Of a stretch of DNA of 37,820 bases, positions 36,691 through 37,820 are shown piece by piece. The stretch's first letter is position 1, and each line of letters opens with the position of its first letter. Below the pieces are notes generated by a model. The model had not been told where the DNA came from. It worked only from the letters and a program-made list of their open reading frames with translations, and made no database searches. The position numbers and the translations under genes are program-made. Origin of the DNA: Candidatus Cardinium hertigii (GTDB taxonomy: Bacteria; Bacteroidota; Bacteroidia; Cytophagales_A; Amoebophilaceae); the NCBI RefSeq assembly GCF_003788695.1, contig NZ_RARA01000024.1, forward strand, positions 29,128 through 66,947, written 5' to 3'.

Positions 36691-37820
36691 ATGTATCCAC
36701 TTTCAGCCATTCCAAACCTTTCGGTTTTAAACCATCAAGAAATCATTAGAATAAGAGGAAGGGTTTTTGCCAAGAAAGACTGCGGGCGCCTATTATTTGT
36801 GATTTTACGTGATGGCATCCATACTTTGCAAGCGATTGCAATAAAGCCTAAAGAAGGATGCAGTACTTCTCTATCTATAGAGGATTACCATATACTACGT
36901 AAGATTGAAAATGAATCTTTTATTGAAATAATGGGTCAGGTGTGTGCTGCTAAAACAGCCGTGTTGGCTTGTTCTCAACAATCGATTGAATTGGAAATAA
37001 TGGGTTACACTATTCTCAGTAGGTCTGTATTAGATTTGCCTATTACCTTAAAAGAAGCTTCCTTAACGGAAGAAAAAAGGCATGCCCATCCATTCCTTCC
37101 TTCTATTCAATATTGTAAGCGATTGGATAATCGTGTGCTGGATTTGCGTACAAATCTTTCGCAGGCTATTTTTCGAATAAATGATGGGATGCTTTTCTAT
37201 TTGCAAAAATATCTTCGAAAGCAGGGATTTTTAGAAATAAAAACTTCCAAATTAATAGGTAGTGCTTCTGAGGGAGGTGCCAACCTATTTAAGTTAGATT
37301 ATTTTGGTCAAACGGCTTGCTTAGCACAGAGTCCTCAGTTATATAAGCAAATGGCTATTATGGGCGACTTTAAGCGGGTATTTGAGATAGGGCCAGTCTT
37401 TCGTGCAGAAAATTCTAATTCCAATAGGCATCTTACAGAATTTATTGGCGTTGATATTGAAATGGTTATAGATAAGGATTATATGGAAGTGGTAGAGCTG
37501 CTATATCGTATGTTTGTCTATGTATTTGATAAATTGCATCAAAAATACCACCATGAAATAGCTATTATACAATCTTTTTTTGATTTCCCTACGATTACCC
37601 TTTCATCAGCGTTAGTAGTACTTACATTTTCAGATGCCATTGCCTTATTAAAAGCGCATAGTATTGAAATAGGTGATTTAGATGATTTTTCTACAGAAGA
37701 TGAGAAACGACTAGGCGCTATTGTAAGGGAAAAGTATAAAACAGACTTGTTTGTGGTTACGCAATATCCCGCTAACGTACGTCCTTTCTATACCATGCCT
37801 GATCCAAAAGATAGTAGATA
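36691..37820 (+). CDS. aspS: Aspartyl-tRNA synthetase, eukaryotic cytosolic type (partial, 3' end cut)
   Basis: Class II synthetase charging tRNA with aspartate. About 376 residues are visible from MYPLSAIPNLSV; the C-terminal end of the catalytic domain lies beyond the window. An N-terminal OB-fold anticodon-binding domain (about 1-115) is followed by DNRVLDLRTNLSQAIFRI. The catalytic core has SEGGANLFKLDYF, LAQSPQLYKQM, VFEIGPVFRAENSN, RHLTEFIGVDIEM, DDFSTEDEKRLG and RPFYTMPDPKD. These match eukaryotic cytosolic AspRS better than archaeal AspRS, and unlike bacterial AspRS there is no GAD insertion before the DDFSTEDE region. This suggests acquisition from a eukaryote or an old eukaryote-like lineage. 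It starts 38 bases after oppF. Confidence 0.9.
   Translation, partial: MYPLSAIPNLSVLNHQEIIRIRGRVFAKKDCGRLLFVILRDGIHTLQAIAIKPKEGCSTSLSIEDYHILRKIENESFIEIMGQVCAAKTAVLACSQQSIELEIMGYTILSRSVLDLPITLKEASLTEEKRHAHPFLPSIQYCKRLDNRVLDLRTNLSQAIFRINDGMLFYLQKYLRKQGFLEIKTSKLIGSASEGGANLFKLDYFGQTACLAQSPQLYKQMAIMGDFKRVFEIGPVFRAENSNSNRHLTEFIGVDIEMVIDKDYMEVVELLYRMFVYVFDKLHQKYHHEIAIIQSFFDFPTITLSSALVVLTFSDAIALLKAHSIEIGDLDDFSTEDEKRLGAIVREKYKTDLFVVTQYPANVRPFYTMPDPKDSR

Overview
The window looks like a piece of a reduced, AT-rich, host-associated Bacteroidota genome, most likely an Amoebophilaceae relative (Cardinium/Amoebophilus type). The reasons are the fused LpxC-FabZ enzyme in the Bacteroidota order lpxD - lpxC/fabZ - lpxA, a Bacteroidota-type ParC, mostly absent Shine-Dalgarno sequences, several secreted ankyrin, LRR, F-box-like and J-domain proteins, and spacers filled with repeats. 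The placement is inferred from gene content only.

Layout. 1-251: 3' end of an unidentified, unusually GC-rich gene. 603-8557 (minus strand): thrS, two related outer-membrane barrel genes (one frameshifted), a small lipoprotein, parC and ppa. 9243-20368: accessory island with a coiled-coil lipoprotein carrying a poly-Asp tract, a lipoprotein with a C-terminal J domain, a large ankyrin protein with recent 297-bp internal duplications, a beta-barrel protein, and two neighbouring lipobox proteins that each carry an F-box-like motif followed by LRRs or ankyrin repeats. 20628-22787: a membrane-spanning MutS-like ATPase. 22792-24676: a nested stack of mobile elements centred on an IS110 element. 24817-25473: lipoprotein. 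26377-30339: lipid A genes split by repeats. 30922-36652: a complete peptide ABC transporter operon, oppABCDF. 36691-end: an aspartyl-tRNA synthetase of the eukaryotic cytosolic type, cut by the window edge.

Repeats. A structured, MITE-like family (about 340-470 bp, imperfect terminal inverted repeats starting GTATCCGTTCA, a strong internal hairpin) occurs in most large spacers in two main subtypes. A second 92-bp palindromic element occurs three times, each time inserted at the same position in the tip of the first family and flanked by a 9-10 bp duplication. The IS110 element sits inside the hairpin of one MITE copy, so the empty site can be read from the sister copies.

Most interesting observation. 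The 314-bp non-coding left end of the IS110 element folds on paper into two stem-bounded loops. Their guide segments match the flanking target (GCTACT and AAAAAAG) and the element's own ends (ACAGTATCT and ACGAG), with a CT core at both ends. This is the layout of an IS621-like bridge RNA, reconstructed here from sequence alone, and it predicts that the element is guided to the MITE hairpin.
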